Shown here: in pieces, positions 1 through 7,600 of the stretch
Layout of the letters: every line of letters starts with the position of its first letter
Numbering within the stretch: position 1 is the stretch's first letter
Assembly (NCBI GenBank): GCA_937859895.1
Contig: CALMAV010000219.1
Span: forward strand, 2,155-15,291
Length of the DNA stretch: 13,137 nt
Source: an uncultured Bryobacterales bacterium
Lineage (GTDB): Bacteria > Acidobacteriota > Terriglobia > Bryobacterales > Bryobacteraceae
Direction: 5' to 3'
Notes under the pieces: model-generated
Database searches by the model: none
Told to the model about the DNA's origin: nothing
What the model saw: the letters and a program-made list of their open reading frames with translations, nothing else
Position numbers and translations under genes: made by a program

Positions 1-705
1 ATAGGCAAGGCCGCCGGTAGAAGCAATCATCTCACCCGCAAACAGAAAGAGAGCAATCGCTTTCAGATTTAGCCGAATGCTGTTCAGTATGCGAGGCCAG
101 ATTTGAGGAAGGATCACGCGGTAGGTAACAGCCAGGTCTTTCGCGCCTAGGGTGAAGCCTTTGATTACCTGTTCGTTTGGAACGGACTTCGCCAGATTGT
201 AACTATCCAGCACCAGCGTAGGCGCCACGCCGATAACAATCAGCATGATTTTCGCGGCCTCGCCAATGCCGAAAGCAATGAAGAGTATGGGCAGCACTGA
301 AAGCGCAATAATCTTGTCAAAAAAGAGAAAAAATCGAAGTAATCCACTGCTCACCCAAGGGAATGCGCCCATGTTCACTCCCAGCAGCGCGGCAGGAAAC
401 AGGAGCGCTAAGCTGATTAAGAATCGTTGCGCGCTAGCCAGCGTGTCGTTCCAGAGCATGCTGCTTCGAAACTTCTGAAGCAGAGATGCATTTGGCGCAC
501 CTTCGGCATCGTCATCACCCGGGGTCAAAGCTGCATGAACAAAACTGGCGGATAACTGCGCCACGGTCGGCACAATACGATCATCTGGATTCTCGACATG
601 CCGCACATGTGCCGTTCGAAAGTAAACAAAAAGGCAGATGACAAATAGCGCCCAGGAGACACTGAACGCTACTGACCGGTTGGGAGAGGTCAGCACGCGC
701 AACAT
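1..705 (-). CDS. ABC transporter permease, NitT/TauT-like, guanidine/urea-carboxylase-linked (3' end off window)
   Basis: This is the inner-membrane channel subunit of the ABC importer whose binding protein lies directly upstream. Reading the minus strand from the ATG at 705-703 gives 235 codons without a stop up to the window edge, so the C-terminus is missing; permeases of this family are usually somewhat longer. It starts with a membrane segment at about residues 14-27 (SVSWALFVICLFVYF). A polar, acidic periplasmic-looking stretch follows (LTPGDDDAEGAPNAS, about residues 61-80). Several hydrophobic segments come next (e.g. FLISLALLFPAALLGV, ALSVLPILFIAFGIG, IMLIVIGVAPTLVL). The EAA-type loop that docks on the ATPase is visible near residues 177-200 (EQVIKGFTLGAKDLA, then RVILPQIWP, with the conserved G and I-LP). 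Its ATG overlaps the stop of the binding-protein gene (TAATG), so the two are translationally coupled. Substrate assignment to guanidine is inferred from the neighbouring genes. Confidence 0.88.
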   Translation of the reverse strand, partial: MLRVLTSPNRSVAFSVSWALFVICLFVYFRTAHVRHVENPDDRIVPTVAQLSASFVHAALTPGDDDAEGAPNASLLQKFRSSMLWNDTLASAQRFLISLALLFPAALLGVNMGAFPWVSSGLLRFFLFFDKIIALSVLPILFIAFGIGEAAKIMLIVIGVAPTLVLDSYNLAKSVPNEQVIKGFTLGAKDLAVTYRVILPQIWPRILNSIRLNLKAIALFLFAGEMIASTGGLAY

Positions 706-1787
706 TAGAGAGCACCTTTCGCCGCGGCCTGCATGAAAGCGGCATCAAAGCGCATCCGAACTTTCCCAGCGTTCCCCTGCACGGAGCCATCCGGATACTG
801 AATGGCGACATCATCAGCGGATTTAGTGCCATCGCCCAGAAGCTTGTGCGTAAAGCAAAATTGGCGAACGATCTTCATCTTATCTTTCAACTCGGAAGAG
901 GTTGCCAGGCTCGCTGCTTCTTTGGGCTGATAAAACATGTGGGTTGTGCTTAGCTGCTCTTTGTAAGTCGGCAAGGTATCTTCCGAAACAGCCGCTACAG
1001 CCTGCAAAGTCTTATCGGCATTAGCGCCGCTCATCTGCGAAAGCATCTCGTACCAGGCACCCGTAACGGCTTTGGCAAACTTCTGTCCGCTGCCATCGGG
1101 ATTTTTCAGAACGTCGGTACGAACGACCAGCAAATCTAGAATTTCGCCAGGAATTTTCGAAGAGTCAAATAGTGTTTTGACGTCCTTCATCTTTGCGATT
1201 TGTGAAACCAGCGGCTTCCATGTCACAACCGCAACTTGCGAAGGGTCGTTCATGTAAGCTGCCACAATATCCCGGTCTGACGTGTTCACCAGCTTTACTT
1301 TTCGGGCCTGCGCTTCCATGCCGTTCAGCACAAGAGCACGCTCCAGCAGATACTCAGAAACTGTTTTCTCCACCAGCAGTACTCTGTTACCAGGCAGCGA
1401 TTGCAAGGTCTTTCCACCACGTGCCAGCACGGCATCGTTGCCATTAGAATAATCGCCAATGATGATCGCCGTTGTATCGACGCCGGAGGCTGCAGGCAAA
1501 TCCAAAGCTTCCATGTTGGTCATGGTGCAGGCGGCGATGTTGCGCGAGGTAAACGCGTCGAGCGAAGCAGCATAGTCGAAGCGCTGAACCTTGATTGCTA
1601 CCCCGTACTTATCTGCCCACTTCTTGAGTATTCCGGACTTAGCCATGTACTGGTACGGGTCCCAGCCGACATAGACCGACCACCCGACGGTGAAAGTCGG
1701 TTTCTGGGCCAGCAACGGCGTTACTGAAAAACAGACTAAAAGGAAAACGAGTGAAACGACCCGATTAGACAAGAGACAGCCCTTCAT
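705..1787 (-). CDS. ABC transporter substrate-binding protein of the urea-carboxylase region (putative guanidine uptake)
   Basis: This is the periplasmic solute-binding component of the ABC importer, 360 aa from the chosen ATG at 1787. The open frame extends to a TTG at 1826, but that would put 13 polar residues before a good signal peptide. The ATG start gives MKGCLLSNR, a hydrophobic core (VVSLVFLLVCFSVTPLLA) and likely cleavage at about A27/Q28, so I prefer it. No strong Shine-Dalgarno precedes either start. The mature part begins FTVGWSVYVGWDPYQYM, and the body contains NMEALDLPAASGVDTTAI, TWKPLVSQIA and a late YPDGSVQ. This matches my recollection of the NitT/TauT (SsuA-like) binding proteins encoded next to 'urea carboxylases' (the TIGR03427-type family). 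It is the first gene of a minus-strand operon with the permease and stands divergent from the catabolic genes. Guanidine as ligand is an inference from context; urea or another small amine cannot be excluded. Confidence 0.88.
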   Translation of the reverse strand: MKGCLLSNRVVSLVFLLVCFSVTPLLAQKPTFTVGWSVYVGWDPYQYMAKSGILKKWADKYGVAIKVQRFDYAASLDAFTSRNIAACTMTNMEALDLPAASGVDTTAIIIGDYSNGNDAVLARGGKTLQSLPGNRVLLVEKTVSEYLLERALVLNGMEAQARKVKLVNTSDRDIVAAYMNDPSQVAVVTWKPLVSQIAKMKDVKTLFDSSKIPGEILDLLVVRTDVLKNPDGSGQKFAKAVTGAWYEMLSQMSGANADKTLQAVAAVSEDTLPTYKEQLSTTHMFYQPKEAASLATSSELKDKMKIVRQFCFTHKLLGDGTKSADDVAIQYPDGSVQGNAGKVRMRFDAAFMQAAAKGAL

Positions 1788-1841
1788 GGTTTTGAATCCA
1801 GAGGCTGACAGGGCCCACCCCGGCAAAGCGGGAGAACTGCG

Positions 1842-1870
1842 ATTATAACGTAAATAGCGTAAGACTCAGA
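1842..1870 (-). promoter_or_regulatory. Candidate sigma70-type promoter of the ABC transporter operon
   Basis: Read on the minus strand, a perfect TATAAT lies at 1847-1842. The hexamer 17 bases upstream (TCTGAG, 1870-1865) is a poor -35 match, so activator help is plausible. Predicted initiation near 1835 would leave a leader of about 48 bases before the ATG at 1787, too short for a guanidine-I riboswitch. A small hairpin (CCCG/CGGG, 1819-1832, 6-base loop) lies in that leader. TTACG occurs twice with a 9-base period between the two promoter elements and could be an operator half-site pair. All of this is by eye. Confidence 0.45.
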
Positions 1871-1904
1871 AACGCAGAGTACCGTCGGACTCACATGCTC
1901 TAAC

Positions 1905-1912
1905 AGGAGAGG
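1905..1912 (+). promoter_or_regulatory. Strong ribosome binding site deciding a GTG start
   Basis: AGGAGAGG sits 6 bases upstream of the GTG at 1919-1921. It is the best Shine-Dalgarno in the window and fixes the start of the serine hydrolase gene despite the non-ATG codon. Confidence 0.75.
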
Positions 1913-1918
1913 CAATCT

Positions 1919-3148
1919 GTGTCGACTCCAACCGATCTCCTCAAAGTGCTTACCTTGATGCTTCCGCTCGCTTGTGCCATTCTCACACTTTCCGCTGAGT
2001 CGAGCAAACCGCCTGTGTCCATCCGCGCCGTCTACGATGGCACGCTTAGCCCTGATGTGGAAGTAAATACCTTCCGTCACATCGACCGGCTTTTTCCGTC
2101 GCGTGTCGTTCGCCACGGGGCTTCCGTTCTTCCTCTACCGAAGAGCAAACACCATTTGGCGGGTCTCTCTCTCTCTTCCGGCGATCGCACTTATAGCTTG
2201 GCAGAATACCTGGCCCTCAACAAAGTAAGTGGTGTCCTGGTTCTCAAGAACGGAGCGGTTGCCCTTGAGGAATATAGGCTGGGCAACACCGATGCATCAA
2301 GTTGGGTTTCCTGGTCGCTAGTTAAATCAATCAGCTCAACACTGCTTGGTGCGGCCATTCAGGACGGCTACGTCGAAAGTTTGGACGACAAAGTAACCAA
2401 GTATCTTCCCCAACTGAGCGGCAGTGCTTACGAGGGAGTTAGCATCCGCAACCTGCTTCAAATGGCATCAGGCGTTAATTGGAATGAAACCTACACGGAC
2501 CCGCAGTCGGACCGCCGTCACATGTTGGAGCTGCAGATTGCGGGACGTCCCGGCAGCATTCTGCAGTTCATGGCCAAGCTTCCGCGTCTCTCGCCGCCCG
2601 GCACGAGATGGAATTACAGCACGGGGGAGACGCACATTCTTGGCGCTTTGATTCGTGCTGCCGTCAAGCGCCCGCTAGCGCAGTACTTGTCCGAAAAGAT
2701 CTGGTCGAAAGTCGGAATGGAGTCCGATGCTACCTGGTGGTTGGAGTCGCCCGGTGGCCTCGAAGTAGGTGGGAGCGGACTCAGCGCTACGTTGCGCGAC
2801 TACGGTCGGTTTGCCGTATTCGTTCTGGGCAATGGCAAGGCAAGTGGTGCGCAGATTGTTCCCGCAGGCTGGTTCCCTGATGCGGGCGCTCCCAAGCTGG
2901 TGGGTGGACACCTTGTCCCTTACGGCTACATGTGGTGGAGCTTCGGGCCCGACGCTGAGGCTATACATCAAGGCGCGTTCGAGGCTGTGGGCATCTTTGG
3001 GCAGTTTATCTACCTTAACCCCAGGCATCAGGCTGCCATCGTCGCTTGGAGCGCGAGGGAAAAGCCAACCGGGTCAACCGTGGTCAGCGACAGCGACTTC
3101 TTTGCCAGTGTTGTTTCTGCTTTAGACAAACAGGGAGCGATCCCATAG
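1919..3148 (+). CDS. Serine hydrolase, beta-lactamase class C / 6-aminohexanoate-dimer hydrolase (NylB)-like, probably exported
   Basis: A 409-aa serine hydrolase of the beta-lactamase / penicillin-recognising fold. The SxxK nucleophile motif is S133-L-V-K136 within WSWSLVKS-like context, typical of NylB-type amidases/esterases. The second motif is Y233-S-T235 (replacing YxN) in RWNYSTGETHILG, and a third HxG-like motif is H350-Q-G352, followed by IFGQFIYLNP. The N-terminus has a hydrophobic stretch (LLKVLTLMLPLACAILTL, residues 7-24) with a plausible cleavage after LSA26, so export to periplasm or surface is likely. C19 does not sit in a good lipobox. The GTG start is supported by AGGAGAGG. 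It is the first plus-strand gene after the divergent control region and shares direction with the guanidine genes, but a 120-base gap separates it from them. The substrate cannot be read from sequence: linear amides, esters or D-amino peptides are all possible. It is not a usual member of guanidine operons. Confidence 0.85.
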   Translation: MSTPTDLLKVLTLMLPLACAILTLSAESSKPPVSIRAVYDGTLSPDVEVNTFRHIDRLFPSRVVRHGASVLPLPKSKHHLAGLSLSSGDRTYSLAEYLALNKVSGVLVLKNGAVALEEYRLGNTDASSWVSWSLVKSISSTLLGAAIQDGYVESLDDKVTKYLPQLSGSAYEGVSIRNLLQMASGVNWNETYTDPQSDRRHMLELQIAGRPGSILQFMAKLPRLSPPGTRWNYSTGETHILGALIRAAVKRPLAQYLSEKIWSKVGMESDATWWLESPGGLEVGGSGLSATLRDYGRFAVFVLGNGKASGAQIVPAGWFPDAGAPKLVGGHLVPYGYMWWSFGPDAEAIHQGAFEAVGIFGQFIYLNPRHQAAIVAWSAREKPTGSTVVSDSDFFASVVSALDKQGAIP

Positions 3149-3268
3149 CGTCTGGCGATCTAACGAAACCGAACTTACCAGCACCCTATCAGGTAAGCTC
3201 TAAGAAATCGTTTCTCTCGGCTGCAGCCCTGTTCGCCTTTCGCAGCAACATTCTCAGAAGGACTTTGT
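3149..3268 (+). promoter_or_regulatory. 120-base intergenic leader with hairpins before the carboxyguanidine deiminase genes
   Basis: This is the only sizeable gap in the plus-strand gene row. It holds an inverted repeat CTTACC (3174-3179) / GGTAAG (3192-3197) with a 12-base loop, extendable by GA/TC past one A-C mismatch (3171-3200). A short AGAAA-TCG-TTTCT hairpin (3203-3215) and a perfect palindrome GGCTGCAGCC (3219-3228) follow. I see no convincing -35/-10 pair and none of the guanidine-I riboswitch hallmarks. It may hold a secondary promoter, an attenuator or an mRNA-processing site; none is proven. Confidence 0.35.
3256..3262 (+). promoter_or_regulatory. Ribosome binding site supporting a TTG start
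   Basis: AGAAGGA lies 6 bases before the TTG at 3269-3271. The next in-frame ATG is 58 codons inside the conserved DUF1989 domain, so the TTG start is well supported. Confidence 0.65.
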
Positions 3269-3997
3269 TTGCCACCAGATATTTCACCCGAGAACATTCT
3301 CTGGGAAGAGACCATACGCGGCGGAGACTGCTGGTCACACGTGCTGAAACGTGGCACTTCCCTCCGCTTGATTGACGCTGAGGGCGAAGGGAACGTCGGC
3401 GCATTGTTTCTCCACTTCGATCTGCCCAGTGAGCGCTACAACATGCCGGACACGCTTAAAGCGCAGCATACGGCGCACCTGACAAAGGGTCACGTTCTCT
3501 ACTCCGACATGGGCCGGATCCTATGCTCGATAACAGACGACACTTGCGGCTGGCACGACCCTATTGGCGGTCATGCAAAGCCATCGCAGGTCAAAGCAAA
3601 GTTCGGTGAGGCGCGTTATCAGCGGAGTCGCAATGACTTCTATCGCAATCCACATGACAACTTTGTGATTGAACTGGAAAAGTACGGGCTAACTGTGAGC
3701 GATCTACCTCACAATGTCAATTTCTTCAGTAAGGTGGTAGTTACAGAAGACGGAGCGCTCCACTTTGCGCCGAGTAACTCAAGGGCAGGTTCGACCGTTG
3801 AGTTGCGGGCGGAAATGAACGCACTAGTGATTCTAGATACGTGCCAGCATCCGCTTGACCCGGCAACTACTTACTCGCCCAAGCCTGTTCAAGTGATTGT
3901 GAGCCGTTCGGTTTCGCCGGGGACCGATGATCTCTGCCGAACTTCCTGTCCGGAGAACACCCGCGGTTTCATCAACACGGAAAGGTTCTATCTCTAG
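3269..3997 (+). CDS. cgdA: Carboxyguanidine deiminase subunit, DUF1989 (urea carboxylase-associated protein 2-like)
   Basis: One of two DUF1989 proteins that together form carboxyguanidine deiminase, a cytosolic enzyme converting carboxyguanidine (the carboxylase product) to allophanate and ammonia. The 242-aa product fits the longer member of the pair, often annotated 'urea carboxylase-associated protein 2'. Visible family motifs are DDTCGWHD (residues 90-97), HNVNFF (148-153), an acidic-basic helix VELRAEMNAL (177-186) and DTCQHPLDP (190-198), near the end of the core. C93, H96 and C192 are plausible metal or active-site ligands, judging by conservation only. The start is TTG with AGAAGGA upstream. 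Only 5 bases separate its stop from the next gene. The subunit letter follows gene order here and should be treated as provisional. Older databases call it a urea-amidolyase-associated protein of unknown function. Confidence 0.85.
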   Translation: MPPDISPENILWEETIRGGDCWSHVLKRGTSLRLIDAEGEGNVGALFLHFDLPSERYNMPDTLKAQHTAHLTKGHVLYSDMGRILCSITDDTCGWHDPIGGHAKPSQVKAKFGEARYQRSRNDFYRNPHDNFVIELEKYGLTVSDLPHNVNFFSKVVVTEDGALHFAPSNSRAGSTVELRAEMNALVILDTCQHPLDPATTYSPKPVQVIVSRSVSPGTDDLCRTSCPENTRGFINTERFYL

Positions 3998-4002
3998 CTC
4001 GC

Positions 4003-4659
4003 ATGCCTGATCGAATCATTGTCGAAAGTGCGCTCCCGCTCGAGACCGCCATCGTTGATTACACTCTAGAAGCAGGCGAGCCTTGGATTCATCCTATTAG
4101 TGCTGGACAAACGTTCCGCATTGTTGACCTGTGCGGTAATCAAGCCGTAGACACCTTCTTCTTCAATGCACAGAACTATGCTGAGCGGTACAGTGCAACC
4201 GACACCATCGTTGGTCAAAACAACATCTACCTAACAACCGGAACGAAGCTGCTCTCTAACTTCGCGCGTCCGCTTCTGACCATAACTGCGGATACTTGCG
4301 GCCGTCACGACACGCTAGGCGGCGCATGTTCTACCGAGAGCAACACCGTTCGCTACTCACTCGACAAACGTTATATGCACGCCTGTCGGCAAAGCTTTCT
4401 GCGCGCCATTGTGCATTCACAATACGGACTTACCAAGCGTGACATTGGAAGTAACATCAACTTTTTTATGAATGTTCCGGTTACTTCCGATGGCAAATTA
4501 GAGTTCGCCGACGGCATCTCTGATCCTGGTAAGTATGTCGAGATGCGAGCCGAAATAAATGTACTCGCGCTGCTTAGTAACTGCCCTCAACTAAACAATC
4601 CATGCAATGCTTATAACCCCACGCCGGTGCGCTTACTAATTTGGGATAGCACTAAGTAG
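4003..4659 (+). CDS. cgdB: Carboxyguanidine deiminase subunit, DUF1989 (urea carboxylase-associated protein 1-like)
   Basis: Second DUF1989 subunit, 218 aa, expected partner of the protein encoded just upstream in deimination of carboxyguanidine to allophanate. It carries ADTCGRHD (residues 96-103), the GGACSTESN segment (106-114) typical of 'urea carboxylase-associated protein 1', SNINFF (150-155), VEMRAEINVLAL (179-190), and the cysteine-rich end SNCPQLNNPCNAYNPTPV (192-209). It is clearly paralogous to its neighbour but has the GGxCSxE signature that the neighbour lacks (GGHAKPSQ there), so the two subunits probably have different roles. The ATG at 4003 follows the previous stop by 5 bases. 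The nearest purine-rich stretch (GGAAAGG, 3979-3985) is too far for a good Shine-Dalgarno, so translation probably depends on coupling. The subunit letter is provisional. Confidence 0.85.
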   Translation: MPDRIIVESALPLETAIVDYTLEAGEPWIHPISAGQTFRIVDLCGNQAVDTFFFNAQNYAERYSATDTIVGQNNIYLTTGTKLLSNFARPLLTITADTCGRHDTLGGACSTESNTVRYSLDKRYMHACRQSFLRAIVHSQYGLTKRDIGSNINFFMNVPVTSDGKLEFADGISDPGKYVEMRAEINVLALLSNCPQLNNPCNAYNPTPVRLLIWDSTK

Positions 4660-4663
4660 ATTG

Positions 4664-7600
4664 ATGTTCAAACGAATCCTTGTTGCCAACCGCGGCGTTA
4701 TCGCTTGTCGCGTTATGCGGACACTCCGCAGACTAGGGATTGGGCCTGTTGCGATTTACTCCGAAGCCGATGCCGGTTCGCCGCACGTGGAGATGGCGGC
4801 GGAAGCCATCTGCGTAGGTCCTGGTCCGGCTGCCGAGAGCTACCTGAACGTAAATGCGATTCTCGCCGCTGCCCGAGCCAGCAACGCCGAAGCCATCCAC
4901 CCCGGCTACGGATTTCTAAGCGAGAACCCTGATTTTTCAGAAAGGTGCGAAGCCGCCGGGATTGCGTTCATTGGTCCCACCTCGGCCCAGATCCGCTCCT
5001 TTGGATTGAAGAACACGGCACGCGATATCGCCGTTCAGTGCCGCGCACCGATCTTGCCGGGCTCAGGTCTGCTCCGTGATGCTGACCACGCTATTACTGA
5101 AGCAACGCGCATCGGCTTTCCTGTGATGCTGAAAAGCGCAGGGGGCGGCGGCGGCATCGGCATGCGCCTTTGCGAAAGTTCTGAAGCGCTGGTCGAAGCT
5201 TTCGAATCGGTTCAGCGGCTGAGCGAAACGCACTTCAAAGGCTCAGGAATTTATCTTGAGCGCTTTGTAGCAAGCGGGCGCCACATCGAAGTTCAAGTGT
5301 TCGGTGACGGCAATGGCCAGGTGATCACACTCGGGGAGCGCGACTGCTCGGTCCAGCGCCGCAACCAGAAAATTATCGAGGAAACTCCAGCCCCGGGGCT
5401 CTCAGATACAGTTCGCCAGCAGCTAGCAGATGTTGCCGTTCGTGTGATGCAGGCTGTCAACTATCGTTCGGCAGGAACAGTTGAGTTTCTGTACGATACG
5501 GCTCGCGAGGAGTTCTACTTCCTTGAAGTCAACACTCGCCTACAGGTCGAACACGGAGTAACCGAAGAAATAACGGGCGTTGATCTTGTGGAGTGGATGG
5601 TTCGTCTCGCGGACGGCTCTCTTCCGCCCATTACTACTCTCCCTCCGAAGCTCCACGGCGCATCCATCCAGGTGCGCGTCTACGCAGAAAATCCGATTGC
5701 CGGATTTCAGCCATCAAGCGGCCGGGTTACTTACTTTCAGCCCCCGATTGATTGCCGTCTCGAAACCTTCATCAGTGCCGGCGCCGATGTTCCTCCGTTC
5801 TACGATCCATTGCTCGCCAAGATCATTGTCCATGGAGGAACGCGTGACGAGGCTCGAACAAAGCTTGCACAGGCGCTTAATCAGACCCGACTGACTGGGC
5901 TCGAGACTAACCTGGAGTTCCTGCGTGCCATCGTAGCTGATTCAGCTTTCGTGAAAGGCGGAGTCACCACCAGCTTTCTGAATACTTTTGCGTTTCATCC
6001 AAGATGCGCGGAGGTCATCGAAGGCGGCGTTATGACAACGGTCCAATCGTTCCCGGGTCGCCTCGGTTTTTGGAATATCGGCGTGCCTCCTTCGGGGCCC
6101 ATGGATGATCTTTCGTTCCGGTTGGGGAACGAGCTTTTGGGTAACGCCAGTGACGCAGCGGGTCTGGAATGCACTCTCGTGGGACCTACGCTGCGGTTCC
6201 ACTACCAAACCCAGATTGCGATTACCGGCGCCGACATGCAGCCTACTTTGGATGGCCACCCTGTGCCTTTGTGGACCGTGCTGGCTGTTTGGCCAGGGAG
6301 CGTGCTGGCACTGAGTGCTGTTTCTGGTCCCGGCACTCGGACCTATATTCTGTTTCGAGAAGGCCTGGACGTCCCACCTTATCTGGGCAGCACAGCTACC
6401 TTCACGCTGGGCAATTTTGGCGGGCTAACCGGGCGTCAGATCAGGACCGGAGATCTTCTGCCGCTACTGGAAACTAACCATGTTCCGCTGGCGGCCACTC
6501 TATCTGACGAACGTCGACCAGCTTTGACGCACCATTGGCAAGTAGGCGTCCTTTACGGGCCGCATGGCGCGCCTGATTACTTTACCGACAAAGACATCGA
6601 CAACATATTTTCAGCTGCCTGGAAGGTCCATCACAATTCAAGCCGAACCGGTGTGCGGCTGCTTGGTCCGAAACCTGAATGGGCGCGGCAAGATGGAGGC
6701 GATGCCGGCCTACACCCTTCGAATATCCATGACAACGCCTATGCAATCGGCTCCATTGACTTTACTGGCGACATGCCCATTCTCCTCGGCCCGGATGGTC
6801 CCAGTCTAGGTGGCTTCGTCTGTCCTGGTGTGGTACTGGGCTCGGACTTGTGGAAGCTCGGCCAGCTTAGCCCGGGCGATACGGTTCGCTTCGTGAACAT
6901 AGTCGATGGCGTGCCAACTCCCCCACTTACTCCGATTGTTAGTACGCGAGTCAATCCGCCGGTAGTTACTCGTCAGGCGGGTGACGGCAACTTACTCATC
7001 GAATTTGGCGAACCCGTTCTCGACCTCAACCTTCGCTTTCGAGCGCAAGCCTTGGCTCAGGCCTTGGAACGGTCCGGTATCGAAGGAATTATCGACCTTA
7101 CGCCGGGTATACGCAGCCTTCAAATTCACTACAGTCCTGCCGTCGTGCCTCGGGAGCGCCTACTTGCCTTCATCGATTCTGCCGTGGCAAATGTGGCTTC
7201 TCTCGAAGACACTGCCGTTCCGACACGAATCGTTCACCTGCCGCTCTCTTGGGATGATCCGGCTACCCAGTTGGCTATTCAGCGATACATGACGGCGGTT
7301 CGTCCTGACGCTCCCTGGTGCCCTAGCAATCTAGAATTCATCCGCCGCGTGAACGGCCTCAACTCGATTGATGACGTGCACAAGATTGTTTTCAACTCCA
7401 GCTATTTGGTACTGGGTTTGGGCGACGTATATCTCGGCGCGCCAGTCGCAACGCCGATCGACCCCAGCCAGCGACTTGTCACCACCAAGTACAATCCAGC
7501 TCGCACCTGGACTCCTGAGAACGCTGTCGGAATTGGCGGCGCGTATCTATGTGTTTACGGCATGGAGGGCCCGGGTGGCTACCAGTTTGTCGGCCGTACG

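Noticed and set aside
245..478. Plus-strand open frame of 77 codons
   Set aside because: It lies wholly antisense to the well-supported permease, has no family resemblance and no convincing ribosome site.
1788..1826. Longer binding-protein start at TTG 1826
   Set aside because: It would add polar residues ahead of a classical signal peptide and has no Shine-Dalgarno; the ATG at 1787 fits a secreted protein better.
1788..1835. GC-rich CCCG/CGGG hairpin with GGGCCC in the transporter leader as a possible guanidine riboswitch
   Set aside because: Too short, and none of the conserved sequence blocks of guanidine-I, -II or -III RNAs is present; at most a small leader hairpin.
1784..2116. Minus-strand open frame of 110 codons across the divergent promoter region
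   Set aside because: It overlaps the serine hydrolase start and the binding-protein start, and its product is basic and low in recognisable motifs; a shadow frame.
1919..3148. Antibiotic-resistance beta-lactamase
   Set aside because: The YST and HxG-like motifs and the WSLVKS context fit NylB/esterase-type serine hydrolases rather than a true class C enzyme with YxN and KTG.
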